Shown: positions 34,080-46,260, counted from the stretch's first letter. The stretch: 64,000 bases of DNA from Tubulanus polymorphus (GCF_964204645.1 NC_134033.1:16417796-16481795); one strand, 5' to 3'. Notes: a model not told the origin generated them from the sequence alone. Numbers and translations: made by a program.

Positions 34080-34390
34080 TGCACAGATGTAAATTAGAGT
34101 TAGCTCTGAACTCTGTATCCAATTTTATAGTTATGAGTTAAGAGTTATTTCTGTACTCAATTGTGCTGTTATAGTTAACTCTGAACTCAGGATCCAGTTC
34201 CATGATTGTGAATTTTGAGTTAACTCTAAACTCAGGATCCAGTGCCCCGGTATTGAGTTAGAGTTAACTCTAAACTCCGGATCCAGTGCCCCGGTATTGA
34301 GTTAGAGTTAACTCTGAACTCAGGATCCAGTGCCCCGGTATTGAGTTAGAGTTAACTCTGACAGTGAAATACAGGATCCAATTCTTCAGA
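34080..34390. repeat. GGATCCAGTGCCCCGGTATT tandem repeat
   Basis: Three close copies of GGATCCAGTGCCCCGGTATT then GAGTTAGAGTTAACTC, each about 52 bp, flanked by diverged AACTCAGGATCCAGTTCCA copies. Same family as 1430-1740. Confidence 0.75.
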
Positions 34391-34527
34391 GTAAACTTTC
34401 ACTAAAAAGTAAAAACATTGGAAATAAACTGATTTGTACTTTTTATTCTAGTCGAATTTTGATTCTCTTCGGAATAAACTTTTTAAAACTTCTCATTTAT
34501 ATAGAAACATCTTGAGCTGTCGTGAGG

Positions 34528-37048
34528 ATGTCTACGAATGAGGAGGAAAGCGAGGAGCTCGATTCGAAGGAGTTTCCTCCTTTGCCTAAAGATGGCATAC
34601 CTTATGACAAAGGATGGGCTTGGTTGATTGTTGTTGGTGAGTATAGAGACAGATATCAAATTCCGGATGATATCTGGTATTGATCTGCACTCATTGCACA
34701 CTTCACATATGTTCAGTGCTTCACCTGAGAAACATGAGACATTTCAAAAACACTTCATTTTAAAAACACTTCAGCGTTTAATATCTAAAAGGGTTCCAAG
34801 CTGAAGGGGGTTACAGGTTCCAAGCTGGAGGGGTTACAGGTTCCAAGCTGGAGTGGTTACAGGTTCAAAGCTAGAGAGTGTTACAGGTTCCAAGTTGGAG
34901 GGGTTACAGGTTCCAAGCTGAAGAGGGGTTACAGGTTCCAAGCTGGAGGGGGTTACAGGTTCCAAGCTGGAGGGGGTTACAGGTTCCAAGCTGGAGGGGT
35001 TACAGGTTCCAAGCTGGAGGGGTTACAGGTTCCAAGCTGGAGGGGTTACATGTTCCAAGCTGGAGGGGGTTACAGGTTCCAAGCTGGAGGGGTTACTGGT
35101 TCCAAGCTGGAGGGGTTACATGTTCCAAGCTGGAGGGGGTTACATGTTCCAAGCTGGAGGGGGTTACAGGTTCCAAGCTGGAGGGGTTACTGGTTCCAAG
35201 CTGGAGGGTTACATGTTCCAAGCTGGAGGGGGTTACATGTTCCAAGCTGGAGGGGGTTACAGGTTCCAAGCTGGAGGGGTTACATGTTCCAAGCTGGAGG
35301 GGTTACATGTTCCAAGCTGGAGGGGGTTACAGGTTCCAAGCTGGAGGGGTTACAGGTTCCAAGCTGGAGGGGTTACAGGTTCCAAGCTGGAGGGGTTACA
35401 GGTTCCAAGCCTAAGGGGTTACAGGTTCCAGGTTCCATAACTTTAATAAGATGATTTGAAGGTGATTTTGATGTTGTATTGTTGTAGGTAGTTTTACGAT
35501 GCATGCTTTAGTCGTCGGTTTCAACAAATCGTTTGGAATTTTATTCGTCGAGTTTCAATCGATATTTGAATTGACGTCTGCCACAACGTCGTGGATCGCT
35601 GCTATAATGATGACCAGTTTAAACCTCGGCTGTAAGTTAATACACCATTCTCTAGATCGGGCCCCGTGTTAACGGAGTGACCGCCACCTGAAAAATCAGG
35701 GAATCAGAAAAATCTAGGAAAAATTCCTGGGAAACCTGCGGAATTTGACAAGATTTTCCAAAAACATCGAAAACTGGAAAACTTGGGGAATCAGAAAAAA
35801 AATCGGAAAAAACTTGGGGAATTTGACAAATTTTACCGAAAACCTCGAAAACTCGGAGAATTCAGATAATGCTATTGACCACGTGTTTCTTTATCAGTTC
35901 ACCTAGATTCACTCGGGGAATTTTGCGTAATCACGTGGACATAGACGCATTCTCGTTGTTAAATGATTCTCCATTATTTTTTCAGCTCTCGTCGGGACGA
36001 CTTTAAGCGATCATTTTACTAGTCGCCGGATTGTGATAATAGGGGGCGTTCTAATGGGTTTAGCTCTCGTGTTAAGTTCGTTCGCCAGCCGTATCGAGTA
36101 TATATACGTTACCATCGGCCTGGTTTTTGGTAAGTTCCATGATTAGAAAGTTGTCCGGAATTTATTTCAGTTTCCTATATGTTAAGTTCATGAAGTAAGT
36201 ACACAAAGCTAGAACGACCTACGTTATGTACGACCTCATGGCTTCACCTCGGCATGTATTCAGGGGTTGTTCTTTTGGGTCAGGACTCCTGCCTTCCCGT
36301 CGACGCGGAGATCTTTAAACTCTGTAAATTTGACACTCATCCTCTCGGAAAGCGCAAATTTACGGATGTATTTCTCCAAATATGTCTAACACCGAGGGTA
36401 GGAATCCCGCTAAAAGCCTAGGATGCCTTGCTTTATCTGAAAAATGCCCCTTTGTCATTTCTTCTGCACGACCCCTGCCTTCCAATTTTACTAGATCGGC
36501 CTTTCTTTCGACACCAACCACTAAGAAGATTACGCCTTTAGATCCCTGAAAAGCTTGTAGTAACAAAGTAAAACTTTCTGGCAGTAAAATTTCGATTATG
36601 ATTTTCAGGGATTGGTTGTAGTTTCTCGTACGGTCCGAGTATCGTCATGGTCGCGTATTACTTCCACGATCGAATGGCGCTCGCGAACGCCGTGTCGGTC
36701 AGTGGAAGCGGAATCGGCGCGTTCGTACTTCCGCCGCTGGTCACCGCTCTGATCGACGCGTACAGCCTGAAGGGGGCGCTGATCGTCATCGGCGCGTTGA
36801 TGCTGCACATGTGTATCGCGGGCGCGTTGTTTCGTCCGACGTCGTATTATCGACACGCCACGACGATGACGACGACCACAGCGCCTTTATTGTCGACGGA
36901 CGGAGTAAACGGTCGCGAAAAGAATCGCGGCGATTCGCAGGCTACGAGAGAGGAATCGTACCACACGTCTTACGACGAGATTTTATACAGATGCAGTAAA
37001 CGGCAGCTGCGCGGCAGACGAGTCAGTCTGAGTCATAATGATTTATAT

Positions 37049-37080
<32 letters not shown>

Positions 37081-38595
37081 GCAGCATCGGAAACAGCACG
37101 AGACTTTTATTTATTCGAGTTATAAAGATTTAGTGATTTCAACTGTGAATATACGGGCTACGGATGGCCCAACTGCGGACAGCCGGGTCACGAATGTCCC
37201 AGCTGTGGGTACCCTAAATGACTCTGACTCAGCCCGCGCCCCGGCGGCGGTTGATGCTAAATTCTCGTGTCTCCCGTGCCGCGTGAAAACTAAAAGCTTC
37301 CTCTCGAATTTATTCGATTTCTCGTTGTTTAAATCGCCCGTGTTCGTATTGTTGGCGCTCGGTTGCACGTTGCAGAATTTCGGTTACGTCGGCCAGTTCC
37401 GATTTTTTCCGGCGCGAATGAAAGACCTTGGTATTCCTCAGATGCAGAGGGCGCTACTGTTATCGATTATGGGTGCTATGGATATATTTTCGCGTCTGAT
37501 AATCGGCGTTCTAGCCGATTTTCCGTTCGTCAGAATGAGAATAAAACGCTATCGAATTCTGGCGTCGGCCATATTTTTACTCGGATTATGCGGTGTATTG
37601 TGCCCCCTAGCGGTGACTTTTCAGACTAATATAATCTACGCGGTATCTTTGGGTGTTTGCGGAGGTGTCAATCAAGCGATGATGGGCGTGTCTGTGATGG
37701 ATCTGCTCGGACGGGAAATGGTTTGCAAGGCCTGGGGTTTATTACTGCTACTGTATGGAATGACAAATATCGGTGAACCAATCATTTTAGGTCAGTTTGA
37801 AATCGATATTTAATATTTCCAAAATCATTATAAATATCAGTCAGCCAATTGTCTATTTATCTGACGAAGCTGATCACATATTCAATATTGGACATTTTGA
37901 AATTCAATATGGCTATCAGTCAGCTAGTTGTCTGCTTACCTGACTAAAGACATATTCAATGTGGAATATTTTAAAATTCAATATGGCTATCAGTCAGTCA
38001 GTTGTCTATTTACCTGACAAAGCTGATGACGTATTCAATACAGAATATTCTAAAATTCAATATGGCTATCAGTCAGCCAAATTTGCTCAATCTAACTCAA
38101 ATTCGGCGAAAATATCATTCTATATAACTCTGACAAATTCGTTATAAAGGTCTTTTTCTGTAATTTTGACTCAAATCTGTAGCTTGGTCCTTTATTCTAT
38201 ATACAGTCAACCCCCGATATACTGTCCTCCCATTTACCACCACCCTCGCCTACCGCCAGGTGTTCTCAATGTACATCTCTATACAAATACATAGTAAAAC
38301 ACCCCCGATAAACGGCCATACTTTCTATATCGCCAAAATTGTTCTGCACCGATGAGCGGTATATCGGGGGTTGACTGTACTTCATGACACGTTCCAAAAT
38401 CGGGAAAATGACATTTATTTTTGTAATTGTTAAATATTTGCAGGTGCTCTGCGCGATTCGACGGGGAATTACGATTGGACGTTTCGAACTTGTGGTTTCA
38501 GCGTGATCGCCGGCAGTTTGCTGATATTCTGTGAACATTTCGCTCTGAAACGTCGAAGCCAACTCAACAAAAACAAGAATCGTTTTTGCTGTTAA
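34528..38595 (+). CDS. monocarboxylate transporter-like protein (SLC16 family, MFS)
   Basis: Five exons with GT-AG borders and matching phases: 34528-34636, 35488-35631, 35986-36129, 36609-37790, 38444-38595; 576 residues. After an acidic N-terminus comes the SLC16 signature in TM1 (YDKGWAWLIVV), then GFNKSFGILFVEF, TSWIAAIMMTSLNLG, and the TM5 motif YYFHDRMALANAVSVSGSG. The large loop between the two six-helix halves is about 130 residues, hydrophilic, with a 13-Gln run coded by CAG/CAA near 37050-37084. The second half starts at FKSPVFVLLALGC and contains MGAMDIFSRLIIGVLAD and GPLAV-like segments. The C-terminus is basic and ends RFCC, with two terminal cysteines. The family moves lactate, pyruvate, aromatic amino acids, thyroid hormone or creatine, and usually needs an Ig-type chaperone; the substrate here is not predictable. 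ATG chosen because it precedes the signature by 30 residues and follows an in-frame TGA. A possible poly(A) signal is at 39140. Confidence 0.93.
34795..35435. repeat. 24-25 bp minisatellite in transporter intron 1
   Basis: About 26 units of GGTTACAGGTTCCAAGCTGG then AGGG, with CAGG/CATG/CTGG variants arranged in a recurring order. Open frames in all three phases are repeat products. Confidence 0.95.
35690..35880. repeat. A-rich decayed repeat in transporter intron 2
   Basis: Imperfect units with GGGAATCAGAAAAA and GAATTTGACAAATTTT / GAATTTGACAAGATTTT. No function evident. Confidence 0.5.
37830..38100. repeat. about 70-bp tandem repeat in transporter intron 4
   Basis: Four units of CATATTCAAT, TTTGAAATTCAATATGGC, TATCAGTCAG, TTGTCTATTTACCTGAC with variation, starting about 40 bases after the exon 4 donor. 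Confidence 0.8.
38204..38377. mobile_element. TA-flanked MITE (CAGTCAACCCCCGATATAC ends)
   Basis: The left end CAGTCAACCCCCGATATAC is an exact inverted match to the right end GTATATCGGGGGTTGACTG. TA is duplicated immediately outside both ends, as for Tc1/mariner insertions. Lies in transporter intron 4, about 65 bases before exon 5. Confidence 0.9.
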
Positions 38596-38642
38596 TTCAA
38601 CGGTGAAAAAATGGACTCCTGGACTTGGTTCAATAGTCCATG

Positions 38643-38778
38643 AGCCGGGTCCATAGTCATGGCTTAGACTTAAGACCAGTCAAAGACCGTCTTAGATCTA
38701 TAACCAATCTATCAACTTGAGACCAGTCTTAATATTTAAGACCACTTTTGATTTAAGTCTCGACTATGGAACCGGCTC
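38643..38778. mobile_element. palindromic ACTTAAGACCAGTCT element
   Basis: The left end GCCGGGTCCATAGTCATG mirrors CGACTATGGAACCGGCTCC. Inside are CTTAGACTTAAGACCAGTC and its inverse. Same family as 15748-15884. Probably within the transporter 3' UTR. Confidence 0.65.
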
Positions 38779-38893
38779 CAGGGCCCAGTTTCACAAAAAG
38801 GCTTAACTCATAAATCGATTTAATTTCTACATTAATTCAGTTTATCTTAAATCGATTTAGGCCTTAATCATTTTTATGAAACAAGCCCCAGGG
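38779..38893. mobile_element. palindromic element (GGGCCCAGTTTCACAAAAAG)
   Basis: Directly abuts the previous element. The left arm GGGCCCAGTTTCACAAAAAG, GCTTAA, ATCGATTTAA mirrors the right arm AAATCGATTTAGGCCTTAAT, TTATGAAACAAGCCCC. Confidence 0.6.
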
Positions 38894-39139
38894 TCTTACG
38901 GGTATTTGAAAGTTTTGGAAGATGGGAATTCATTTCCCCAGGCCCCGAAAAAGCTCTGGAAATTTTGTTTTTTTCTGTACGGCCGGTTATGGTTAATCAG
39001 AAAATGGTCGGGAAGTAAAATTCTACCGAGTCGAGAATATACACAATATCCGTGTAAGATGAATAACAAAAGAAATTCCACTATAGATTCTGCCGAAATA
39101 ACAGCAAATAATACCCCAACAGTTCGTCTGATGATGGCT

Positions 39140-39145
39140 AATAAA
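39140..39145 (+). terminator. possible poly(A) signal of transporter
   Basis: AATAAA about 545 bases after the stop codon. Confidence 0.35.
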
Positions 39146-39199
39146 ATTTAGCTGAAATGCTGCTCGAAATATATACCATTTCACAATAGAGCGTTTAAT

Positions 39200-40530
39200 T
39201 TTTTGGCTGAATCTATCGTGCGATTTCTCTCGTCATAAGATTCTCCTCTTTTCAATTTTAGGCCGTATGCCTAAATTTCTTACTACACATTTGATAACAA
39301 ACTTCATGAAAACACTTTGTCGCTTGGTATTGATAATCGGCTTTTATTTAATTATTTGAATGAGCCTATAATTGCCTGTTCTAGGTTGGCCTCGTGTAAC
39401 ACTCGGGGTATATGAAATGTATAATTCGGGTTTGGAAAATTTATGGAAAATGAAATCGGTAAACCCGTAAGAACCCTGGATAGTCGTTGGTTAAATTTGA
39501 TTCTGCGATCGGTTTATCACCAACGTTTTACCCTTGAGGAAAACTTAACCGATAGAACTGTAGAACCGGGTCCTGTATTTTGAACTAGAAGCTTTGATGG
39601 CATCAGTTTTTATTCGAGCATAATGTGGGATGAAATAACGTTCTAAATATGAGTTCAGTTTATGGCGGGGAAGGGGTTAAATTATTGTACGCTCAAATGA
39701 ATTTTGTACCATGACGCCAGGTAATGTAAACATGTTTAGTCCTTGTAAACGTTGAACCTAGGCTAGAACAGACTCTAGTCACTCAACTCGGAGCTTTTCC
39801 GTTGAAAATCTCTGTCTGTCTGACTGAATGAATATTATCTGAGTTGGTTGGGATCAGATACAACGAACATCTTTAGTTGAGCGGGTCTGACTTCAGTGGA
39901 ACCTGTTCTATAAGAAATTGTACGTCAGTTGTTCGCAAACTTTTTGGGACCAACATTTAAACGTGATAATGTTGTACCGGTGATGTATTCTTGCATTAAC
40001 AAAGCTATGTTGTACCATCTCAGGTGATAAATATCTTAAATATCTTAATTGTTTTGATTGTTGACTTCTGTGACAATATTGATAGTTCTTTTAAATATTG
40101 ATTAATTTGCTTGATTTTAATAATAATGAATAACATTATTATGAGTATTGTTATCAAACCTATACTTACATTGTTAACCAGAATTTCATATGCGTATCAG
40201 ACCAGAATTATTGATCCTTTGATGAAATTGTGCAACGGGTAAAAAACCTTAGTCATAAAATCTACTATATTTTTTTCACTGAAAATGAATCAGGTTTGTT
40301 TTATTTTGTCTCATTTTATATTTCTTCTCGATGGAAGAATCTATCGATCCCGCGATACCCGCGATACCCGCGATACCCGCTGTGCAGAGGCGATATCACT
40401 AGCGAAACGACTGTGCGACATCAACTTTAAAAACTTCACTTTCGATTTTCTTATATTTGCAATATCGTCCAATGACGTAACATTCTAACGAAACTAAATT
40501 TCGATTTCACAGAATGATAGAATAGCCCTG
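39200..40530. other. intergenic stretch, no gene seen
   Basis: AT-rich. One small tandem, CCGCGATACCCGCGATACCC, at about 40350-40382. Confidence 0.5.
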
Positions 40531-40589
40531 TACGCTCTCACCCAGGGTCCAGATAATAAATTCAAAACCCACTATATGCACTAAAAGAT

Positions 40590-40690
40590 CAAAATGAATT
40601 TCATCCTGACGATGATCTCTAGTGACAGTTCGAAACGTCATACATTTGATTTTAATTCCTGATGGATGAAATTCGTTTTTAACATGTTGT
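40590..40690 (+). repeat. degraded hammerhead-like repeat copy
   Basis: Plus strand: CTGACGA (40606-40612), T, an imperfect stem II (GATCT with AGTTC, one mismatch), then GAAACGTC (40632-40639). Stem I does not close directly, although AATTTCATC before the core can pair with GATGAAATT at about 40663. Confidence 0.4.
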
Positions 40691-41179
40691 AAAACACTTT
40701 TCACTCTTCAAACCTCGAAAGATCTTTGTGTTCAAGTGAAATGAAATGAATGTCCGCCGAAGCTTTTGGTTTTGTGATGCAGAAAATGTTTATTTGGAAC
40801 AGCTGCATAATGCTGACGGATAGCGGTGACGAGCAAGGGGTGGTTCATCCGTCCTGGAAGTGGAAGTATCCTCAAATGATTTCCATCGCTCTATGACCCT
40901 TTGTACCCATCTGTGGGACATCAGACACTAACGTTCTTGGTGAAGGTGCATCAGGACTCCTGGGGGCCCTTTTCATCGAGACACATTTCATTGAAAATCC
41001 TGCAAATCTGACAACCCTTGAAAGTAGACTTTCGGATGTGGTTTTCAAAGTATACATCTTAATTCGAGGGTGGGGCCCAGCCAGGGACATTTTGACATGG
41101 CTGCTTAATCGGAGAAATACCTTTTATTATCTTCTCGGTCCCCACTTTCAAATTTTCTAGATAAGCCGCCCCTATGAAA

Positions 41180-41405
41180 ATAAGGGGCGGATCCAGGGCC
41201 CTATCTCGAGGGGTTTCCGAATTGTGTAAGGGCACTCACGGAAAAAAAGGGCAATTCACATCAAACTTGCGGTTTTCAGGGGGCACTAAACGCCAAAAAT
41301 GCCAAACGAGGGCACATTTACGTCTAATCCATGGATTTAGGGGTATCTCCAAGGGGCACAGACAATGCTCGACGGTATTCCAGAACCCCCTGGATCCGCC
41401 CCTGG
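41180..41405. mobile_element. GGGGCGGATCCAGGG-ended inverted-repeat element
   Basis: The left end AAGGGGCGGATCCAGGGCCC and the right end CCCCCTGGATCCGCCCCTGG are inverted copies. Solo ends occur at 19288, 25242 and 27778. The interior repeats AAGGGCA/GGGGCAC words. Confidence 0.7.
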
Positions 41406-41559
41406 AAGAGTTCAGAATCCAGGCTGAGGGGTACCCATCGGGTCTAGGCTAAGGGGATGCAGAGTAGAGTGGGTCCAGGCTACAGAATTGGTAAATCCAT
41501 GAGATTTGAGTTTATACGTAAGCATTAAATCTTCATTTTGAGGAATTGAACGTATGACT

Positions 41560-41699
41560 GAGACCTCTGACGCTAGCACCTGCCTCGGGCTGAGACCTCT
41601 GACGCTAGCACCTGCCTCGGGCTGAGACCTCTGACGCTAGCACCTGCCTCGGGCTGAGACCTCTGACGCTAGCACCTGCCTCAGGCTGAGATCTCAGTC
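41560..41699. repeat. 32-bp tandem repeat, four copies plus a partial
   Basis: GAGACCTCTGACGCTAGCAC then CTGCCTCGGGCT, spaced exactly 32 bases; the last copy is diverged. Non-coding. Confidence 0.9.
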
Positions 41700-41899
41700 A
41701 AGCAGTACAATATTCATTGCCATAACAGTGATTTATTGTCGGGTAATTCGCGTAATTTACACTTGAGTGGAAAGTGCTTCTTTATCGAGTGGTTGTAAAT
41801 AAACTCTAAAACTATCTGCGAGGCAGCCCTGAACCCCTTAACCCCCCTCCCGTGGAGTATCGTGATAAGATAATAATCGCCAAGAAGTGCGTATTCCAA

Positions 41900-44860
41900 C
41901 CTCGCTTACCAGGGCTTCTGCTTGCTGACGAGGAGAGCCTGTTACATTTATCGTGAATAAACTGTGACCCGCAATATTCATCCTTAGTCATTTACGTGAC
42001 ATCTCAAGTTTTATCAGTATCTATATAAACTATTGACTAGGACTGCCGCAGGGTTGGACTAAGGAAATAAGAAGCTCAGGATCTAGACGAATATAGGATT
42101 TGTCGATATCCCGTATTGCGGTTCAGCGTGGTTCTGTCCGTCGGTTTTAGATATTTTTTCAAGAATATGGCGAAAAGGTGCTCATTTCCGCAAGGATCAG
42201 TGTCAAATTTGCAGCAGGTTTTAGTACAAGCTCTGTCTTGACGAAAAGGAGACAGCATTAATGGGAAGGCAGGACTCATGATATTACTTTCGCAATACGA
42301 ACCTGTGTTGCCATAATCGGTTTCTTTTTCAGCTTCACAAAGAACTGAGAGCGAGGAAAAAAACCATATTTATTAGAAGAAAAAACTAGGAGAGTTACAG
42401 TGACGTCTGACTAATGCTAGAGACATTTGCAAAAACCATTTCAATTTTGCAATTATTGGCTCTAAGCATTTTGAGTAGAAACGTCGTTAAGTCTTGCTTT
42501 GTATTTGCTGGGTTTTTTTAGACAGTCAGTCTGGGTAAAAATGATCTTCAAAGTTTTTAGCGTTTAGTTGTTTGCGTTGTTCTGCTTCAATTTTGTCCAA
42601 TTTAGTAAACGTATAATTATGTACACGGTTCTTAATTCAAATTTCGAACAACACTCATTATCATAAACCGTTTTGCAACTGAAATGATCACGTGTGCGTA
42701 ACTACGCGTAATTTGTTACTGTCTAATTTAAGCTGTGATTAAAGTCTTAAACTGCGATTCCGTTTTTTAAACAAAGATTTATCGAGTTCTGTTTGGCATA
42801 ATTTCACTTTAAAAGTAATTGACGCGATGAAACGTCGTCTTGGTAAAACTCCAGGGTAAACGCCTCCAATTATAAGAGCCGAAATTCACGAGGCAACTTC
42901 ATTTCAAACTCAACGGATTCTCGTCACGCGCGCCCTCTCACAACCGGTTACGGTTAAGGGTGATATTTACGAGCGATACGCGTGATTCGGCGGAGTAAAT
43001 AAAACGGTTTTTTCTATCTGAAAGATGCCCAATTATTTTCGCAGCAGCAGAAACTACCGAGACGAGTTTTTAAAGACTTAATGAAAGTTGATAATGTTTT
43101 GTATGTAATTAGACACAGACGGTACAGTGCGCCAGGTGAACTCGACTTAACTGCTCTTTCTTTTAACTCAGTTAACAAGAGTTCCTTCTTCGATTTCACC
43201 ATTTTTTAAACTATATGTAAACAAATCCTAAAACAAATCGTGCAGATCTATCAGATAATCACCAGGTTTCTAAGATGCGATAACAATAAATAAAACCCCA
43301 ATTTTCTAATGAGGAATGACACAGTTTGTTATCACGAATAACTTATCAAATATCGGAGCCTTCCTTTGTTGTAACGAAGTTCCACTGTCTCTGAAGCACC
43401 GGACTGGGAGTAGGGAGGAAGCAGCCGACAATATGATAGACCCATAATTACACATGACGTCATTTTTGCCCGTTAAGAACGGACTGGCCATGCATAGATA
43501 GAAATACACTCAATCTTTATTGTTCCCTAGTAATATATAAAAGTGCACCATCGGATTGTTGACGATAAAATAGACAGTACAATGCGAGAATAAAGATTTA
43601 GAAATCAAAATCGAAATAAAGATGTGATAACATAGCGTGCATTAACCAGCAAACGCGCAAGCTATATACATTCACACTACAAGCTTTGACATTACAACAA
43701 AAGATAATGGTCATTTACACATTTTGGAGACCTGTCATGTGAATGACTGTCAATATGGCGGTTTCGGTCACATGCAATGAGAGCAGTCGCTGGCAAGTGA
43801 GGAACTACAGTTATCCTGAATGTAATCGCTATTATGGTTTCTTTGGTCTCGTTTGTTGTAATTAATTTCATGTTCTAGCAATAAACTCCGGAAGTCGCGT
43901 GATTGATAATAACTCGCCCGCGCCGACGAGCTCTTCCGACATTGACAAGGTCGCCGATAAAACTCTTCACTAAAATCCCGTTTAATCTCGCGAGATTTAT
44001 CGTTATTTGCCCGTTACGGCTATACGTCAAGATTAGACGAAACGTGATTTCTAATACCGCCTCCAGAGCAGCGGCACTAACTCTCCGGATGATCGCTCGC
44101 TTAACCAAATATTCATCCATCTTTCCGCAAACATCTTGTAATCTTTCTTAACCGCCACTTGTGAATACATTCAATGTACACATTACACTTTGTGAAATGG
44201 TGTTTTATTTTTTTATTTTCTTCACGTGCAGTACAACAACAGCAGCAGCAGCAGCAGCAGCAGTAGCGCAGTTTTCTGAACGCATTCAACGGCGTACAAA
44301 CCGCCCCACAAGGTTAACAGATCAGGAACGAGTTCAGGGGGACTTATGAGACTTGTACAAGTCCATCAAATCCTTTTAGTGCCCGTTTTCATTATGTCAA
44401 CAAAGATAATTGGTGCATTTCAGTGAAGGAGTACACCTAATATTGCCTTTCTGGACATCACAGTGTCCTTTTTTGGACTTCGCAAGTTCTTAAAAATTAA
44501 GCCCCGCAGACACCGTTTTGGACATCAAATATGAAAAGTCCTTCACAATTGGCCTCTGAATCCCCTGAAGATCTCAACGATTCGCGCAAAGCTCTGAAAA
44601 TTATCGTATATTCAACGATATTGGTCTAGATCCAGCCGCTGGTCCGCTCAATAATAAACAGTCGACTCCTCAGAGTACCGGTCAAAACTGTACGGTTAAC
44701 TCTTTCTAAGCCTATCTCGTCAACTCGGAAAACCGCTCTCAAATCGGACAATTTCACTAAAATACATAGTCGGAAAACCCTTTCTTTTTAATGATTCTCA
44801 ACTCTGTGTGAAATATCGCAAATCCGAACGCTACCGAGTATCAGGCGCGGTCTAATACTT
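41900..44860. other. intergenic stretch, no gene supported
   Basis: Mostly AT-rich. A minus-strand frame at 42076-42279 shares short words with the 36280-36380 intron (CTGCCTTCC, AAATTTGACACT) and is better read as repeat. A GC-richer patch at 43880-44120 has an open frame on each strand but no recognisable domain. A CAG/GCA run lies at about 44240-44265. Confidence 0.4.
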
Positions 44861-44869
44861 CTCGACAAG

Positions 44870-45560
44870 GAGCTGAACAATATTCACGTCAATTATTTTT
44901 TACGAGCCGCGCGCGCGCCAAGCCGTAATCTAATTCAGTTATTTTTTTACGGAACATCCTCGCGTGCCAGTGTAAGTTAAATCAGATGATATTTTTTTTG
45001 TTCACGTCGTCATTCTGGTTGCGTGGTGTGCGTTGTTGAGTTGAGGGACCGCCGTCGATCGTTTCTAGATTTAATCTGACGCCATTGCAAACTGCGCCTC
45101 GGATTCCCGACGCTCGTATCATCATCGGTTTGCCGGAATAACCGCGTTCACAAATCGCATTGTTCTAAGTAGGATATATAGTGGATTTATACAAATTTTC
45201 AGCTCACCTGCCGCAGCCGGTGTTGCTCGTTTTACAGCGATAGTTCGATACTTCCGTAATTCACAGGACGTGAAGAACACGATTGACAGAAATTAGAGAC
45301 TAGTCAATTAGTAATCTCTATAATTAGTAACCTCAACACGTCCACACGTCTATTCGCCGGTAAGTGGTTGATGATCTAAATCTATTTGATTTGTTTCGTC
45401 TGCTGAATTTGTTAGAAATTTGCGGCCGGTTGCCAGACGGTAGTCGCGCGCGCCGCCGCCAGTCGTGATAGAGACACTCATACGGGTAATCAATCGATAA
45501 TCGGTTATCGATCAGATCCCGATCAGATAACGTTAAGTTGGCCATGTTTTATTGGAACCT
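44870..45560. other. GC-rich, CpG-containing unexplained stretch
   Basis: Local GC and CG density exceed the surroundings (for example GAGCCGCGCGCGCGCCAAG and GTCGCGCGCGCCGCCGCC), resembling a promoter or first-exon environment. No exon could be attached to it. Confidence 0.35.
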
Positions 45561-45659
45561 CGCTTGCCGCGGTACGCTCTTCTAATTGCCGATCGATCGA
45601 CTTGTAGTTGCATTTGCGAGAGATCGATGCTCCCCCATCCCTAACCCCACGATTGTTTT

Positions 45660-46206
45660 CTCGTTTGCTCGTGAGATCTGGCAACCTCTTGCCCTCATCT
45701 CTCTCTTCTTCTCTCCTCTATACCGTCCTCTTCTCTCTCTCTCTCTCCTCTTCTTTCTTTCTCTCTCCCTCTCTACCCCTCTTTTTGCTCTGCTCTCTCC
45801 TCTTTCTCTGCTCTCATTTTCTTCTTTTTCTTAATTCCCAGACTCTCTCTTTCACTCTTCCTCTGCCTCTGCCTCTGCCTCTGCCTCTGCCTCTGCCTCT
45901 GCCTCTGCCTCTGCCTCTGCCTCTGCCTCTGCCTCTGCCTCTGCCTCTGCCTCTGCCCCTGCCCCTGCCCCTGCCCCTGCCCCTGCCCCTGCCCCTGCCC
46001 CTGCCCCTGCCCCTGCCCCTGCCCCTGCCCCTGCCCCTGCCCCTGCCCCTGCCCCTGCCCCTGCCCCTGCCCCTGCCCCTGCCCCTGCCCCTGCCCCTGC
46101 CCCTGCCCCTGCCCCTGCCCCTGCCCCTGCCCCTGCCCCTGCCCCTGCCCCTGCCCCTGCCCCTGCCCCTGCCCCTGCCCCTGCCCCTGCCCCTGCCCCT
46201 GCCCCT

Positions 46207-46238
<32 letters not shown>

Positions 46239-46260
46239 CTCTGCTCTCTCTCTCTCTCCT
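45660..46260. repeat. pyrimidine tract and (CTGCCT)n/(CTGCCC)n hexanucleotide array
   Basis: A CT-rich lead-in (45700-45850) is followed from about 45858 to 46243 by about 64 hexamers: CTGCCT copies at both ends and a homogeneous CTGCCC block in the middle. The Pro-Leu open frame is an artefact. Confidence 0.98.

Noticed and set aside
34878-35454. Open frames with repeated VPSWRGLQ-like units
   Set aside because: The 24-bp minisatellite in transporter intron 1 is open in several frames; it lies between GT and AG of a supported intron.
42076-42279. Cys-containing minus-strand frame
   Set aside because: Shares phrases with sequence in transporter intron 3, so it is more likely a dispersed repeat fragment.
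43875-44151. Overlapping open frames on both strands
   Set aside because: No recognisable domain, no good splice borders, no repeat support; may reflect local GC content.
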